Assembly: GCA_977017575.1 (NCBI GenBank)
Contig: CDRNVI010000034.1
Span: forward strand, 124,001 to 188,000
Origin: Paramoeba atlantica
Lineage: Eukaryota > Discosea
Direction of reading: 5' to 3'
DNA: 64,000 nt
In this document: positions 1 through 8,800 of the stretch, piece after piece
Layout of the letters: every line of letters begins with the position of its first letter
Position numbering within the stretch: position 1 is the stretch's first letter
Translations under genes and position numbers: made by a program
The notes under the pieces: model-generated
The model's database searches: none
What the model was told of the DNA's origin: nothing
The model's input: the letters and a program-made list of their open reading frames with translations, nothing else

Positions 1-110
1 AATCAAGGGCTTGATCATGACTGCAACGGAAAACGGAATCGCCTACACCGTTTGCTTCGTTCATTCATTACAAAGCGAAGAAAAGGGGATCGGTACGGTC
101 TTATTTTAGA
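1..110 (+). pseudogene. hAT transposase fragment
   Basis: Frame 2 from base 2 reads I-K-G-L-I-M-T-A-T-E-N-G-I-A-Y-T-V-C-F-V and then H-S-L. This closely matches the middle of the hAT transposase at 16.3-17.2 kb (K-G-L-I-I-T-A-E-E-S-G-I-A-Y-T-V-C), the stretch just after the catalytic region. Similarity ends near base 75 and a stop follows near 107, just before a MITE that begins at 124. The 5' part lies outside the window. It is a dead fragment. Confidence 0.75.
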
Positions 111-123
111 ACGACTTATGCGT

Positions 124-580
124 TACTGCCCCCTATTTAGTGTTGAGTGAAATTCGGCAAAATTCAACACTAAATAGGGGATACAGCTTTATGAACGCTG
201 TGGGGCATTTGTATAAAGGCCTGTAGGGGGACAGCTTGTAAAGGGGGATACAGCTATGAAGGCTAGGTCTGACAAGCAAAGTATAAAGGAGAAACAAACA
301 AGCGAACAATGAATACAACCCCGCTCATTAAAAATGGGACCAACGTTTATAGAGCTACGAGTCTTGCTTTTTGTTGATTGCAAGTATCACCCTGTATGAA
401 GAAAGTAAATTAAGGTAGAAATCGGTCAGCAATCACAAATAACAACAAAGATAAGAAAAAAACGCCTTTGGAAAAAAAAGAATTAAGCGCCGCTTCGCGG
501 CGCCTATATGCACCGAACCCAAAATTCAACACTAAATAGGGGGGGGTTGAGCACTCAATAGTAAATAGGGGGGGGCAGTA
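124..580. mobile_element. MITE, TA-flanked, C-tract terminal repeats
   Basis: The ends are TACTGCCCCCTATTTAGTG on the left and, reading inward from the right, TACTGCCCCCCCCTATTTAC, so the termini are inverted and bounded by TA. Further inverted copies of the motif AACACTAAATAGGGG occur near 165 and 530, suggesting nesting of related elements. A perfect hairpin GCGCCGC-TTC-GCGGCGC sits at 487-503, about 75 bases from the right end. No coding capacity is visible. The TA duplication suits a Tc1/mariner-type non-autonomous element. Confidence 0.75.
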
Positions 581-721
581 AGAGTAAGTTCAGGGATTTG
601 TCTATTACAGTCCAGAAGCTTACTTCGATGGTTGTATTAGAAAATCTTTATCTAAATAGGATAAAAATATCTTCTTAATAGGATTAGCTGTTAATAGGCC
701 TTTATAATCACCAAAGAGCTC

Positions 722-1579
722 CTAGTGAAGCAGGTGTATTTTAGTGCGACTACAGAACTCTTGGTCAGTGAAACAGTGGCGCAATGCAGGACTGTGTGTT
801 GAGAGATCTATCATTCCGCTAAGATCTCTATTTCCATCCAAAGTCAACCAAATCACCGTTCCGGGAAGCCTTTGAAAATCGACTTCGCCTTCGAAGAAAT
901 TGTTCCTAAGATAAATGCGTCTCAAATTGCTTTTGATATCCCCGAACTGAGGGGTTCCAGAGAGTTCATTGTGGGAAACATCGAGAAACCTCAAAGACGC
1001 GGGTAATAAACCGAAATTCAATTCTCCCGTAAAACAGTTATCGTCGACTGAAATAACCTGCATGAAAACTGGAAGATTCTTTATTGATCCAGTAAATTTA
1101 TTACTCGAAAGCCGCAGTGTCTCGAGCTTTGGGGGAAACAGTTCAAACTCTACTAATCCACAAAGCTCATGACGACTAAGGTCCAATATAAGGACGGACT
1201 TTGGAAGATGTTCCCAGAAAAAGGTCCCTTGCAGATTGCATCCCTTCCAATCAATTGCCCCTACTTCTCCCTCTTCATTGCACCACACACCGTGCCACTC
1301 GCACGCAGGGGTGTTCGTGTTCCAAGTGGGGTTCAAATTCTTTATTCCTCGAACAAAGAGGTCCAATTTATATTCCTGAGGTAATTCACTGCCTTGTATC
1401 TTCCCTAGGCGAGTACTCGGAACATCGGCTGTGCATATACCCGAGCATTGTGTATGCAACGTCCAAAATATGACACTAATCATATTAAAATTTAGAAAAA
1501 GAAACCTGACTAAAGTCTTGATCCAAATGCGTTTCGAGATATATTTCTTAGAAATGGGGGAACTAATTCTGGGGGACAA
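722..1579 (-). CDS. LRR family protein 1 (plant-like N cap)
   Basis: 285 codons. A hydrophobic stretch near residues 25-45 could be a signal peptide; the internal Met at about residue 33 may be the true start, giving a leader that ends near C-S-G-I-C. The pre-LRR segment reads G-K-I-Q-G-S-E-L-P-Q-E-Y, followed by the cap C-E-W-H-G-V-W-C. About six 23-residue repeats follow, from L-P-K-S-V-L-I-L-D-L-S onward. The last carries the 24-residue variant N-R-D-L-S-G. No C-terminal membrane segment or anchor is seen, so a secreted or lumenal binding protein is inferred. The ligand is unknown. Confidence 0.88.
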   Translation of the reverse strand: MSPRISSPISKKYISKRIWIKTLVRFLFLNFNMISVIFWTLHTQCSGICTADVPSTRLGKIQGSELPQEYKLDLFVRGIKNLNPTWNTNTPACEWHGVWCNEEGEVGAIDWKGCNLQGTFFWEHLPKSVLILDLSRHELCGLVEFELFPPKLETLRLSSNKFTGSIKNLPVFMQVISVDDNCFTGELNFGLLPASLRFLDVSHNELSGTPQFGDIKSNLRRIYLRNNFFEGEVDFQRLPGTVIWLTLDGNRDLSGMIDLSTHSPALRHCFTDQEFCSRTKIHLLH

Positions 1580-1629
1580 TCAAATTTGTGAAACTCAGTC
1601 AACGTTGTCAAATTATAAAAAATGCTGTA

Positions 1630-2119
1630 TTCCCCCGTTAAGAAGAAGAAGAAGGTTCGGATGGCTCTGCAGCGCCAACTGTTAGGGTAGAGTCCCAGGT
1701 CACCGACCTTCATTGTCTTGCTACCCCATTCCCAGGCGGCACTCGACGCCTTGCGGCCCGAGCACGGCTACCCAACCGTAGCTACCAGGACGGGTGTCCG
1801 CTCCGTTGCATCGTGTAGGTTGTGTCTCAGGCCTCCTTTGCGCAAGCAGCTCGCAATTTAGAGGCTGCGCTGGAGCCTGGTTCAGCTCGACGGTTCCGGG
1901 TCGGTCCTCCAGGGGAGCGGTGCTGGGTGTGGGCATTGAAGGCACTCCTGATCGCTTTCCCTTTGTAGTGAGGCCGCCAGGTTGCGAGTTTTGCCGATAG
2001 CGGGGATCGAACCAACAACCTGCAGGTTGTAAGGCCCACCGTCTGCCAACTATGCCCGAACCACTTCCCCCGTTAAGAGCACTTCGTCTTTTCGTAAAAA
2101 GCGCGCTTAACGGGAGGGG
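1630..2119. mobile_element. Small foldback MITE split by the SINE
   Basis: With the SINE and one target duplication removed, the flanks join into a short foldback: CCCCCGTTAAG at 1632-1642 against CTTAACGGGAGGGG at 2106-2119, with about 30 bases between. The G/C tract near the end resembles the other MITEs in the window. Exact outer limits are unclear. Confidence 0.5.
1644..2064 (-). mobile_element. tRNA-derived SINE with 14-bp target duplication
   Basis: On the minus strand the head contains a Pol III box A-like GGGCATAGTTGGC (2045-2057) and a box B GGTTCGATCCCC (2002-2013) about 31 bases apart, as in a tRNA gene. Between them lies an anticodon-like loop CCTTACAA closed by a weak stem. A GC-rich body of about 330 bases follows, then a (CTT)n tail, seen as AAG repeats at 1641-1655 on the plus strand. 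The perfect direct repeat TTCCCCCGTTAAGA flanks it at 1630-1643 and 2065-2078. Head, body, simple-repeat tail and target duplication together define a SINE. The tRNA fold itself is degenerate. Confidence 0.82.
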
Positions 2120-2317
2120 TCTGAATCACTAGAGATACGAAGGCTATGCAGCAGAAAAACGTCGATGGCGACACTTCCGGGAAAGTCTGGAAATTTTGTT
2201 TCTTGCTTTAGAAACATCCCAGAACAGTTGCAAAACTTTAATAACAGAAAAGAAGGATTTTGTTTAAAAAGCGGCACTTTCCTCAATATTTTTCTTTATC
2301 CCCCTATTTACTATTAT

Positions 2318-2485
2318 TACCGTGTCCCCTTATTTAGTGTTTAAATTTTAGCTTCGCAGATATACAGTAACTCTGTTGTAGGTGCCGCGAGGCGGCGTCG
2401 AAAAATTGTACGCCTCTATTTTATCTCCCCTACTTAGTGATAATTTTTGCTCAATTCCACTAGACACTAAATAGGGGAGACGGTA
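2318..2485. mobile_element. MITE, 168 bp, TA-flanked
   Basis: The termini are TACCGTGTCCCCTTATTTAG and, read inward from the right, TACCGTCTCCCCTATTTAGT, so they are clear inverted repeats bounded by TA. An imperfect GC hairpin of the GTGCCGC-GAG-GCGGCGT type lies at 2382-2398, about 87 bases from the right end. No coding potential. It sits just downstream of the LRR gene ending at 2566. Confidence 0.75.
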
Positions 2486-2565
2486 ATATTTCCGCGGACT
2501 GTACACTTTTAATTGACGAGACATGTGCTGGGTAGCATTAGCTCTTGATAACCCTAAAATGAGAC

Positions 2566-3357
2566 TTATTCCGGCACTCTCTTCCACCCGCGGTCGAATT
2601 CAGAATACTCAAAACAGTTGGATAGTTTAGTTTTCCATGCATTAGGTTCCAATCTTATAATTTCAAGACTTTGGGGAGGATTCCTCAAATCCGCAACGCC
2701 CGAAAATTTATTTTGACCCATCTCCAAAAACCAAAGTCCTTCGTGTAGAAAAGAGAAATCAACCTCACCACTCAGCTCATTACGGCTAATATCAATTTGC
2801 ACAAGAGAGCGTGGCAGAGCGCTCAAATTCACTGTCCCCGTAAATCGATTTGAACCAAGCAGCAAGGAAACCATTCCGTGGGGTAAGTGGGTCAAAACCA
2901 GAGGACCCATAAATGAATTCCGTCGCACCTCCAATTCCTTTAGCGTTGCCGGTAGCGCGTCAAGTTCAAGTCTTCCCGACACATAATTGCTGTAGCCGTC
3001 GAACACAGCAAGGCCGAGAGGCAGCAATGAGGTGTCAAGAGTTCCAGTGATCGCATTAGTCGAGAAACGCATCTGCACTGTGTTTACAGGCAAATATTCC
3101 CACTTCAAAAAACCCTGCAATAAACATGGATTAGAACTGCGATTGGAATACAAGGTATCCCAATGAATACTTAGAGTTTTTAGGTCTCGTTCACAGCTCA
3201 CGCCTTCCCATTGACATCCAGGTGTGGACGACGTCCATGATTCGTGTGGATTCTCGATACCGGAGATCAAACGTGTAAGTTGAATTTCTAATGGTAACAC
3301 TGAACGGCAGATTTTACCTCTATGAACGAGATCTGTCATAAAAGATATTTTGTGCAT
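2566..3357 (-). CDS. LRR family protein 2
   Basis: 263 codons. No clear signal peptide in this frame (begins M-H-K-I-S-F-M-T-D-L). The pre-LRR segment is short: L-E-I-Q-L-T-R-L-I-S-G-I-E-N-P-H-E-S-W. The cap is C-Q-W-E-G-V-S-C. Six to seven 23-residue repeats follow, starting at L-P-V-N-T-V-Q-M-R-F, with typical cores such as L-P-H-G-M-V-S-L-L-L-G-S-N-R-F-T-G. The stop lies about 80 bases from a MITE. An upstream exon or alternative start supplying a signal peptide cannot be excluded. Confidence 0.88.
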   Translation of the reverse strand: MHKISFMTDLVHRGKICRSVLPLEIQLTRLISGIENPHESWTSSTPGCQWEGVSCERDLKTLSIHWDTLYSNRSSNPCLLQGFLKWEYLPVNTVQMRFSTNAITGTLDTSLLPLGLAVFDGYSNYVSGRLELDALPATLKELEVRRNSFMGPLVLTHLPHGMVSLLLGSNRFTGTVNLSALPRSLVQIDISRNELSGEVDFSFLHEGLWFLEMGQNKFSGVADLRNPPQSLEIIRLEPNAWKTKLSNCFEYSEFDRGWKRVPE

Positions 3358-3409
3358 AAAGATGCGTAATTTAGAATAATATTAGATAGCAATTAAACGC
3401 CTGTGTAGT

Positions 3410-3743
3410 TTACTGTGTCTTCCTGGCAGAGTAACTGGGTATAAAGATTTCTTCTTTAGAGGGTTGAAACATCCCCATCCGCACCCAGTGCATCTTCAAC
3501 GACAAAGACTTAACGAAAATTGGAAGATCCAGAAGGAACACGTTCGGGGAGACACTCCGGGAGAGGGATGATTTTTTTTCAGCCAATTTGTATGAGAGCT
3601 TCACAATGCGCGTTTTTTGCTGAATGCGTCGGTCTGAAACTCTATACCGAAAGCGTTTCTATCCTATACTATAAGACCGAGGCTAAAATTACGCAAAAAT
3701 TGCTAATTTTAGACCCCCCCAGCATCTGATTTGCACCCCTGTA
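3410..3743. mobile_element. Tc1/mariner-type remnant (one terminal repeat)
   Basis: The right end, read inward, is TACAGGGGTGCAAATCAGAT and then GCTGGGGGGGTCTAAAATT. It closely matches the element end near 35211. Internal sequence around 3530-3560 vaguely resembles the mariner subterminal region seen at 5.4, 30.1 and 59.3 kb. No matching left end was found, so this is a truncated copy. No usable reading frame. Confidence 0.45.
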
Positions 3744-3770
3744 TATTTTAGAGAAGAATTCCCATTTTGT

Positions 3771-3925
3771 CACTTTTTCGCCTTTCAATCTTACACACTT
3801 CTTAAGGCGTGAGTCAAAATTTAAGACCTATTGTAAACTTAAGACTTGCTGTCGAAACTTACTGTTCTCACATTTTGAGAAAAACAAGACTACTTTTTGC
3901 GTACACATCGGATGAATGAAGGCCA
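3771..3925 (+). mobile_element. hAT 3'-terminal fragment
   Basis: This stretch (CGCCTTTCAATCTTACACAC ... ACATCGGATGAATGAAGGCC) matches, with small indels, the region after the hAT transposase at about 17585-17712. Both similarities stop at GAAGGC, which marks the probable 3' limit of that hAT family. Only the non-coding tail remains here. Confidence 0.6.
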
Positions 3926-4033
3926 CAGACAGGTAATCCAACAATTCTGATTACAAATGAGCGTAATACTCACACTTCTTTAGATATCCACGTAAAGGAG
4001 AAAAGGGGACAAACTGAGCTAACTATATATGAA

Positions 4034-5081
4034 AAGCGCGAATATGAAAAGCGCGAAATCTGTCTATCGACTCTCTCGGTAAAAAGAATCCGAGAAAAAT
4101 ACGGAATATCGCGAAGCAGAGTATATGAAATCCGTAGCCACGGTATCAGCTACTTTCAGAAACTCATTGATCGTTCCATGGGGAACAACCACAGGAATCG
4201 TGCTTTCAACGTCCGAGGAGGCGACTACAATGATCCCGAAGCAGTCCACTACAATAAGTCTGAGGCAATGGAACGGGTACACGGCTCGTGCGTTCAAGCC
4301 TCCTCGTTATGGTGCCCCCTCACCAGAAATAGAGTCATCGACATGATCCGACAAAATACGGGATTGACTTCAATAAGTGTTTTGGAAGATACCTGTGCGA
4401 AGTTCAGACGGTACTATGGTTGGGTTTGGCGGCGGTGGGGCAGAACACAGTGCTTAGCTCCCGCTGATGTGAACTTCCGAATTTCTCGTTGGACTGAAAA
4501 GCTCTACGTTCAAAACACTGTTCGTTGCTACCGTTTCGCTCTTTTCGGGGATGAAACCGCCATGTTCGTCAATGGAGAGGTGCAAGGGTACACACTTGCT
4601 CCGATAGGGTGCCCGCAACCTAAAGTAGTGGACACAAATCCAAAGGAAACTGTAATGGCATTTCTTGCCGGCGTCTATGATTTCGGGGCCGACGAAGTTT
4701 ACCCGCTCCACCTTACATTTTTTGAACAGCATCATGATTCACATGCTTCCGCTGATAAGTTTCTCTGCGGAGATGAAGATTAAATACGCCACAGTGCCAT
4801 AACAGCAACCAATGACGAATGAATACAGACTCCATTTGGTAAACAAACTCTGTGACTTGCTTTTTTTAGTTCCTGCCGAGAACACGCTCACACGTAAAAA
4901 TATCGCAAAAAAGTGGCGACCATGCGTTCCCGGTACTCTATCTTATCGTCCTGCCCTCACTGAAGAGACTCAAGATGAGCAAATAATTGACACCCAAGAT
5001 TGTTTAGGGCAACTAATGCTTCATGCAGACAATGACCGAAGGGACATAAACGCAGAGGGGTGGGGTCAGTCCGTAGCGTAA
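4034..5081 (+). pseudogene. pogo-like DDE transposase, broken
   Basis: An open frame from about 3962 to 4783 lacks an early ATG. It contains a helix-turn-helix (S-V-K-R-I-R-E-K-Y-G-I-S-R-S-R-V-Y-E-I-R near 4079-4138), a CENP-B/Tc5-type second DNA-binding region, and a first catalytic-type motif G-D-E-T-A-M-F-V-N followed by a strand-rich segment (T-V-M-A-F-L-A-G-V-Y), as in DDE_1 (pogo) transposases. A stop at 4781-4783 precedes the second and third catalytic motifs, which are missing. A second frame at 4812-5081 has N-I-A-K-K-W-R-P-C, resembling the family's C-terminal W-motif. Inference: an internally deleted, dead pogo-like copy. Confidence 0.6.
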
Positions 5082-5410
5082 GCTGATACTTTCGAATTGT
5101 AAATTTGGGAAGGACTGTCATTTTATCTTGTGCTAAGTTTACGCCTTTTTTTTCCGTGAGCTCTTAACGCTTGTCTTGTTTTTCCCCGTCGTGAATGTAA
5201 TTTCTTTCTTTCCATCCTTAGTTTATTTGTGTGAAACCTTATATGAGTAGGAAACCAAAGCCTTTTGGGCTCAATTTTTATGTTAGAACACCTATGATTT
5301 AACTGAATGGAACCGTTATAGCTACATGGAATATAAGCTGAATGTGAGCATGCATGATTTGTTTCTTGTTGTTAATTGTTTATTCCTAATTATAGTGTAC
5401 ATCAATAATG
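5082..5410. other. No recognised feature
   Basis: AT-rich sequence with several T tracts. No coding frame or repeat that I can connect to other copies, apart from TGTACATCAATAATGTACA, a short palindrome next to the following MITE. Confidence 0.5.
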
Positions 5411-5581
5411 TACAGTGGTTTCAAGATGTCTCTTCCCATCATATGAGCACTAGGGGGTCCCTATGAAAAAAAGGTACCAAAGCGCTTCACTAGGCGAACG
5501 AGATCTCTCGTTTGCAACAAAAATGAGCAAAAACGGACAAAAAAACTCAAAATTGGGGGAAGTTCAATTGAAACCACTGTA
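5411..5581. mobile_element. MITE derived from a mariner element, 171 bp
   Basis: The ends are TACAGTGGTTTCAAGATG and, read inward from the right, TACAGTGGTTTCAATTGAAC. These are inverted and TA-bounded. The interior holds GAGCACTAGGGGGTCCCTAT and an A-rich stretch, the same subterminal sequence found near the end of the mariner element at 30.05-30.13 kb and at 59.27-59.35 kb. It probably arose by internal deletion. Confidence 0.7.
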
Positions 5582-5856
5582 TATCCTCCATGTGCCCCTT
5601 CACCCCTATGAACAAGTGCCCCTTCACCCCTCCTTGACGCCCTCCTCTCCTGCCCTCTTCCTCTACCATCCTCGCCCGCCCTCCTGGCCATGTATTTTAC
5701 AGTTTAATTTTTTTTGTCGTGTTATGAGTAAACACGGCGCGGCGAAGCGGCGCCAATTTTTTTTCATACCTTTTCATCACCCCCCCCCCTCCCCCCTTTT
5801 TTTATTATTATGGACAAAAGCCGAAAAAGTGTCGATAATAAAGTGGGGTTCACAGT
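5582..5856. mobile_element. Probable MITE remnant with GC hairpin
   Basis: Contains two near-direct repeats of GTGCCCCTTCACCCCT (about 5591-5640) and a GC hairpin GGCGCGGC-GAA-GCGGCGCC at 5736-5754 (one mismatch). The right boundary may be the CACAGTA at about 5850-5856, with TA at 5855-5856. That would put the hairpin about 100 bases from the end, as in the other MITEs. The left end is not resolved. Confidence 0.4.
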
Positions 5857-5902
5857 ATGTTATCGTGTAGGGGAGACAAACTCAACCGTTACCTTGCTCA
5901 GT

Positions 5903-6709
5903 TTATTTTTTTCCGAGGCGAACATTCGTTTTTTCCACTTGGACGTCCAGTATGTCAATATCCGGGCCAATCTCACCACAGAGGTCTTCGTTGCTGTGTA
6001 TCCAGAACTGTCGCATTCCTTTAGGAAGGCTGTCAAACCTTGCTACGCCAGAGAAGCCATTCTTAGAGACATCGAATACTTGAAGATATGGTGGCAAATT
6101 CTGTAACTGAAGAGTTCCGGTAAATTTATTCCCAGATAAGTCTAATTTTAACATGTAACGCGGAAGGTAAGAAAAGTCTACCCCACCGGAAAGAATGTTC
6201 CGAGACACAAAGAGCTCTTTCAGATTGTCCGGCAGATGGGTCAGATCCACACCTTCTTCAAACTGATTGTGCTGCAGGCGCAGGAAAGCGAGAGTCTTCG
6301 GTAAATGCCGTAGATCTAACCCACCATTCAAAAGGTTGTTTTCTGCATTGAAGTGCATAAGATGGAATGGCAAGCTAGCAAGATCCAAAGTTCCGGTAAG
6401 CCGATTCCCCATCACATTGCAATACTGCACCGTGTGGGGTAGACTGTTCCAGTGCAACTCTCCACCAAGGCACGTCCCACTACTAGGCCAGTAAATCCGA
6501 ACAACTTCTCCGTGTTCATTACAATAAATGTCTTTCCAAGTGCACGCCGATACGCGCTTACCACGCCCGAAGAAAGGTCTTTTAGTCGTACGCCACGAGG
6601 CATGCTTTACGGTTATGTTTGAAATAAAATGCTCAAGCATATCTTCTTGGGACAGCAACATTGAGGACACCTTCCCACGACGATCAGAGCCATCATCCAT
6701 ACCGTGCAA
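5903..6709 (-). CDS. LRR family protein 3
   Basis: 268 codons with the most regular repeat array in the window: seven units of exactly 23 residues, e.g. L-P-K-T-L-A-F-L-R-L-Q-H-N-Q-F-E-E-G-V-D-L-T-H. The last has the variant N-E-D-L-C-G. The cap is atypical: C-T-W-K-D-I-Y-C-N-E-H-G-E-V, with Asp-Ile replacing Gly-Val, and the preceding segment has an insertion (F-F-G-R-G-K-R-V-S-A). The N-terminus (M-H-G-M-D-D-G-S) has no signal peptide. A short Lys/Arg tail follows the repeats. Confidence 0.88.
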   Translation of the reverse strand: MHGMDDGSDRRGKVSSMLLSQEDMLEHFISNITVKHASWRTTKRPFFGRGKRVSACTWKDIYCNEHGEVVRIYWPSSGTCLGGELHWNSLPHTVQYCNVMGNRLTGTLDLASLPFHLMHFNAENNLLNGGLDLRHLPKTLAFLRLQHNQFEEGVDLTHLPDNLKELFVSRNILSGGVDFSYLPRYMLKLDLSGNKFTGTLQLQNLPPYLQVFDVSKNGFSGVARFDSLPKGMRQFWIHSNEDLCGEIGPDIDILDVQVEKTNVRLGKK

Positions 6710-6949
6710 GCTTTTCTATTCGCTTTTAAAAAAGGTAATTTTAGCCCTATGTCACATTCTATGCCCCCAAAAACAGAAAACTTTGGCAAAACACTTTTCT
6801 ATGGGACATAAGAGGACTGAAACTAGAGATTTACGATCCCGGCCGATCCCACCGGTCCTGGTTGAATTTACGTGGAAGAAAAGACTTGGTGAAAACGCGA
6901 GTTCTAGAAATTCGGCGAAAGAAATAGCGACTATTGTTTTACGGAAACT

Positions 6950-7152
6950 CATTCAATTGGTAAAAATCAAAAACAATGTTCATATGAAGGTAGGAGAAAC
7001 TAAAGGCCCCCTAAGTCTCCTGATCTCAACCCCATCGAAAATATTTGGGGACAAATTGAATCACACAAAAATACTAAACGTCCCAAAAATAGGGGGGAAT
7101 TTGCGTGATGCAATACATTCAGGGATTGAATTGTTGAAAATATTTTGTTGAA
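6950..7152 (+). pseudogene. Tc1/mariner transposase C-terminal remnant
   Basis: One plus-strand frame reads S-P-D-L-N-P-I-E-N-I-W-G-Q-I-E at about 7015-7065. This is the hallmark third catalytic region (the Glu of N-P-I-E-N) of Tc1/mariner transposases. It continues K-R-P-K-N-R-G-E-F-A to a stop, with frameshifted similarity (A-I-H-S-G-I-E-L-L-K-I) after it. The N-terminal two-thirds are absent. Confidence 0.7.
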
Positions 7153-7281
7153 GGACTTTCCCCCCCTCTAAAAGCCCGTACTGTTCTGTTTAACAAGTAA
7201 ATTACTACTTAACAAGCAAGGTTGATTCGAGCAAAGTTGTACATACGATCATTGTCGTTTTAGTATCGTTCTCCATTTTTT

Positions 7282-7382
7282 TTAGGCTCTTCGTTAAACG
7301 CGGCAGTAGTTCTCAAGACGAAGCGCGCAGCAGTGGTGTCATCTAAGTTGAAAACAACCACTACTTTCAACGAAGAGCCTAA
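7282..7382. repeat. R1-type foldback hairpin, copy 1
   Basis: The arms TTAGGCTCTTCGTTAAACGC and the complementary end ACGAAGAGCCTAA enclose a loop with CGAAGCGCGCAGCA. It is followed by AAAAAAGAATAAAA. The same hairpin forms one end of the 0.9-kb R1 element at 16.2, 18.4 and 46.5 kb. Here it stands without an R1 body. Confidence 0.8.
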
Positions 7383-7629
7383 AAAAGAATAAAAAGTGGT
7401 AGAAAAAAGGTCAAAGTAGTAAAAAATACAGTATCTTAAGAAGCTACTCAAGCGCCGATCCCGCCCGATCCCACCTGATAAGTGACAGTGTCCTCCAGGT
7501 TTCAGCCCTCTAAATCTCCCAAATGCAACAAAAATGAGTAAAAGCGAATAAAAAAGCTTTGCTAAATTTAAAATTTTCTAAGTAGAAGATTAGTACATCG
7601 AATAAAGTGCGCAGTGCGTAATATTTGTT

Positions 7630-8541
7630 TTACGGTTTCTGTGGACCTCTGAAATCAAATCTAGGTAATTTATACCGTGTAGAAGGATTTTTTCGCCTCT
7701 CTCCGTCTTTGATCATTACTATATTCGTTCCTGAAGTGTCAATTCTTGTAATCGGTGAAGTTTTCCTTAGTGATTCCGGTAGTTCGAGATACGTAACTTC
7801 TCCAATAAGATTTAAGTTGTTGCTCACCCATAAATATTCTAAGCACTGCGGAAGCATGTCAAAAGACACCAAACCTGAAAAGCAGTTATGGTCCAAAAAC
7901 AGGCGTTCTAGTAACTGAGGCAAGTGCGTTAAATTTAAGGGACCATTTAACTCATTGTCAGATAACTTAAGATAAACCATGTTCAATGGCAAATCCGTGA
8001 GACTTATGCCTCCAGAAAAAGTATTTTCAGCAATGGATAAGCGTTCCAATTCTTTGGGCAAACAGCTGAGGTTTATGTCTCCTACAAATTGATTATCATC
8101 AAGAATCACCTTTCGCGAATTCACGGGGAGATCCTGCAACTCAACTTTTCCCCTTAGACAGTTAGAATCCGTATCTAGCTGTATCAGAAGGGGTGGTAAC
8201 GTGAGAAGTGGTAGCCCACCTGTAAGTCTATTGAGTCTCACGTTTAGGAACTTTAAAGAACGAGGGAGCATTTCCCAATTAAGAGCCCCTGAAAAACTTT
8301 GTGAAGGCATGTGTATGCCAGTGACACGTTTTTCCAGATCGCAGTGTACCCCTTTCCACTGACACACGGGCGTGAGTGTATTCCAATCGGGCGGTACAAC
8401 ATCGAGTTCTTTGATGAGCTGCATCAGCTCATATTCCGGTGGTAGATTAGCTCCCCGAACCTTGCTCGGTAGTCTGCGCATCGCAGTGGCGTTGGTGTCG
8501 TCGGCAGCGCGGAACACAAAGGCTTCTATGATGTGCATCAT
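7630..8541 (-). CDS. LRR family protein 4
   Basis: 303 codons. The N-terminus M-M-H-I-I-E-A-F-V-F-R-A-A-D-D is weakly hydrophobic. The conserved segment R-G-A-N-L-P-P-E-Y-E-L-M-Q-L-I-K-E-L leads to P-D-W-N-T-L-T-P-V-C-Q-W-K-G-V-H-C, the cap. Seven to eight repeats of 23 residues follow, starting L-P-R-S-L-K-F-L-N-V. The penultimate unit carries the 24-residue variant N-L-N-L-I-G-E-V. The C-terminal tail is longer than usual (about 45 residues) and basic. One of the best preserved members. Confidence 0.9.
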   Translation of the reverse strand: MMHIIEAFVFRAADDTNATAMRRLPSKVRGANLPPEYELMQLIKELDVVPPDWNTLTPVCQWKGVHCDLEKRVTGIHMPSQSFSGALNWEMLPRSLKFLNVRLNRLTGGLPLLTLPPLLIQLDTDSNCLRGKVELQDLPVNSRKVILDDNQFVGDINLSCLPKELERLSIAENTFSGGISLTDLPLNMVYLKLSDNELNGPLNLTHLPQLLERLFLDHNCFSGLVSFDMLPQCLEYLWVSNNLNLIGEVTYLELPESLRKTSPITRIDTSGTNIVMIKDGERRKNPSTRYKLPRFDFRGPQKP

Positions 8542-8800
8542 AAGTTCACACGGATTATTTAAATATTTTGACAGGAGACGAAAAAGAAAAAAAACACTGC
8601 TTTGTAGTGCTTATGCTAATTCAACGTACTAAATGCCGTAAATCCTACACTGCGGTGTATTTACGCTCCACCACAACCATGAAGAAAACACTATAGAAAA
8701 CTACGATTGCAAGAAATGTTTGTTTCTTTTCTCTGAGTCTCTATAACCCATTGATACGTGTTGCCCCCCCTCTCCTCCTCTCCCCGAAAAAACAAGAACC

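Noticed and set aside
487-504. GC hairpins followed by T runs as rho-independent terminators
   Set aside because: The T run is missing at most copies, the hairpins lie inside MITEs rather than after genes, and the genome is eukaryotic.
1990-2060. A functional tRNA gene
   Set aside because: Box A and box B are good, but the acceptor, anticodon and T stems do not pair properly. The context shows a SINE head.
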